Of a stretch of 54,979 nucleotides of DNA, positions 54,396-54,979 are shown one piece after another (within the stretch, counting starts at the first letter, position 1; the number at the start of each line of letters is the position of its first letter). The notes under the pieces are model-generated. The model saw only the letters and a program-made list of their open reading frames with translations, ran no database searches and was not told the DNA's origin. The stretch is from an uncultured Helicobacter sp. (GTDB taxonomy: Bacteria > Campylobacterota > Campylobacteria > Campylobacterales > Helicobacteraceae). Location: positions 1 to 54,979 of the forward strand of contig NZ_CAJTLL010000015.1 in the NCBI RefSeq assembly GCF_910577135.1, given 5' to 3'. The position numbers and the translations under genes were made by a program.

Positions 54396-54473
54396 TTTTG
54401 CCTTCCATATTTCATACAATGAGATTCTAAAAAAGATTCTGTATTATACATATTTCTTTTCTCTTGTATTTAA

Positions 54474-54979
54474 GGTACCGCATTCGCACGCAGTGTTAAT
54501 CCATACTTACAAAAGGTTAAGCTTTGTGGAGAGCAAATCTCCAATTCACCCACAAACCCCTATACAGAATCTTTGAATGTGATAAGCTTTAAAGATTTTT
54601 ATTCCTGCGGCGTTATTACAGCTATTTCTGTGCCTTGTATGCTTACACACTACACACATAAAACCTACACTCATCGCAACTTATCACTCTATGTTAATAA
54701 TATCCTTGATATTGCCCAAAGTGTGGGTTATGAAGTATGGTATCTAGGTAATAATGGCGGAAAATGTATAGGGGGCTGTGATAGAAACATAGCCCATAAG
54801 ATTCTCTACCCAACCGATAGTTTTGATGGAGTAATGTTGCCAGATATACAGCACATTATACAAAATGCACAAAAAAGACAAAAACATATTTTTATCATCG
54901 CACATCAATACGGCTCTCACGGAGCTTCTTATGTAAATCGCTACCCTGTGGATTTTACATATTTTACTCCCGTATGCAC
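54474..54979 (+). pseudogene. 5'-truncated phosphoethanolamine transferase (EptA-like), cut by window end
   Basis: The frame opens right after a TAA (54471-54473) and reads ...NVISFKDFYSCGVITAISVP then CM, the segment with the catalytic Thr of EptA/sulfatase-fold transferases. It continues with SVGYEVWYLGNNGGKC, DSFDGVMLPDIQHII and IIAHQYGSHGASYVNRYP. The N-terminal membrane helices and the VGE metal-binding motif are absent and the upstream 80 bases do not encode them in any frame, so the 5' part seems deleted. No start codon suits the remnant. Intact members add phosphoethanolamine to lipid A in the periplasm. The gene continues past the window. Confidence 0.65.

Noticed and set aside
1..54979. 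CRISPR array, prophage or insertion sequence
   Set aside because: No regularly spaced direct repeats, transposase or phage structural genes are visible anywhere in the window.

Overview
The window looks like chromosomal DNA of an AT-rich Campylobacterota species, most likely an enterohepatic Helicobacter. The evidence is the flgB-flgC-fliE-ftsI block, the uvrD-flgA-ubiX-coaD-tmk block (the order I recall from H. pylori), a HefABC-type efflux operon, a fused trpC-trpF, a DUF3373 porin, GG-N10-GC sigma-54 promoters in front of flagellar genes, and homopolymeric G tracts typical of phase-variable surface genes.

Layout: 0-0.7 kb is TATC/TATT-rich non-coding DNA. 0.7-2.6 kb is a three-gene cassette that I consider the most interesting part: a small Sec-type precursor carrying a double-glycine-like leader, an outer-membrane barrel, and a periplasmic C39 peptidase with no ABC transporter. 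2.6-4.1 kb has a PAP2 phosphatase and a periplasmic metallo-beta-lactamase-fold protein. 4.2-9.6 kb is a sigma-54-driven hook operon, fliK (frameshifted)-flgD-flgE, whose hook protein carries three chitin-binding-like modules. 9.7-10.9 kb holds relics of a GT11 fucosyltransferase and an FkbM methyltransferase, each with a long poly-G/C tract. 11-17 kb is a housekeeping block (trmL, tmk, coaD, ubiX, flgA, uvrD, DUF2147). 17-19 kb has pyrE, an RDD protein and a MerR regulator. 19-23 kb has an S4 protein, a Sua5-like protein, a PBP, fliE, flgC and flgB. Then come cstA, a frameshifted autotransporter, trpCF and capA.

30.4-35.1 kb is a decaying region. It holds a polar amino-acid ABC transporter with intact permease and ATPase but a multiply broken binding protein, rnhB, and two hemerythrin relics in opposite orientation on either side. 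35-40.7 kb has a porin with a G9 tract in its signal peptide, a small periplasmic protein, a chemoreceptor, a DUF3943 protein, ogt and an M15 peptidase. 40.7-45.9 kb is hefABC, separated from the next operon by an 18-bp perfect inverted repeat. 45.9-53.7 kb is a complete respiratory formate dehydrogenase operon in which the catalytic subunit reads through a UGA (selenocysteine) followed by a SECIS-like hairpin. The window ends with a pabA/trpG-type amidotransferase and, divergently, a 5'-truncated phosphoethanolamine transferase.

Working together: the formate dehydrogenase genes encode the enzyme, its maturation proteins and its membrane cytochrome. HefABC spans the envelope for drug or bile efflux. 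The flagellar genes are spread over three loci, two of them with the same 16-bp sigma-54 promoter core. Several surface or accessory genes are broken by single-base changes in short homopolymers. Some of these may be phase variation and some decay, and sequencing error cannot be excluded from the sequence alone.
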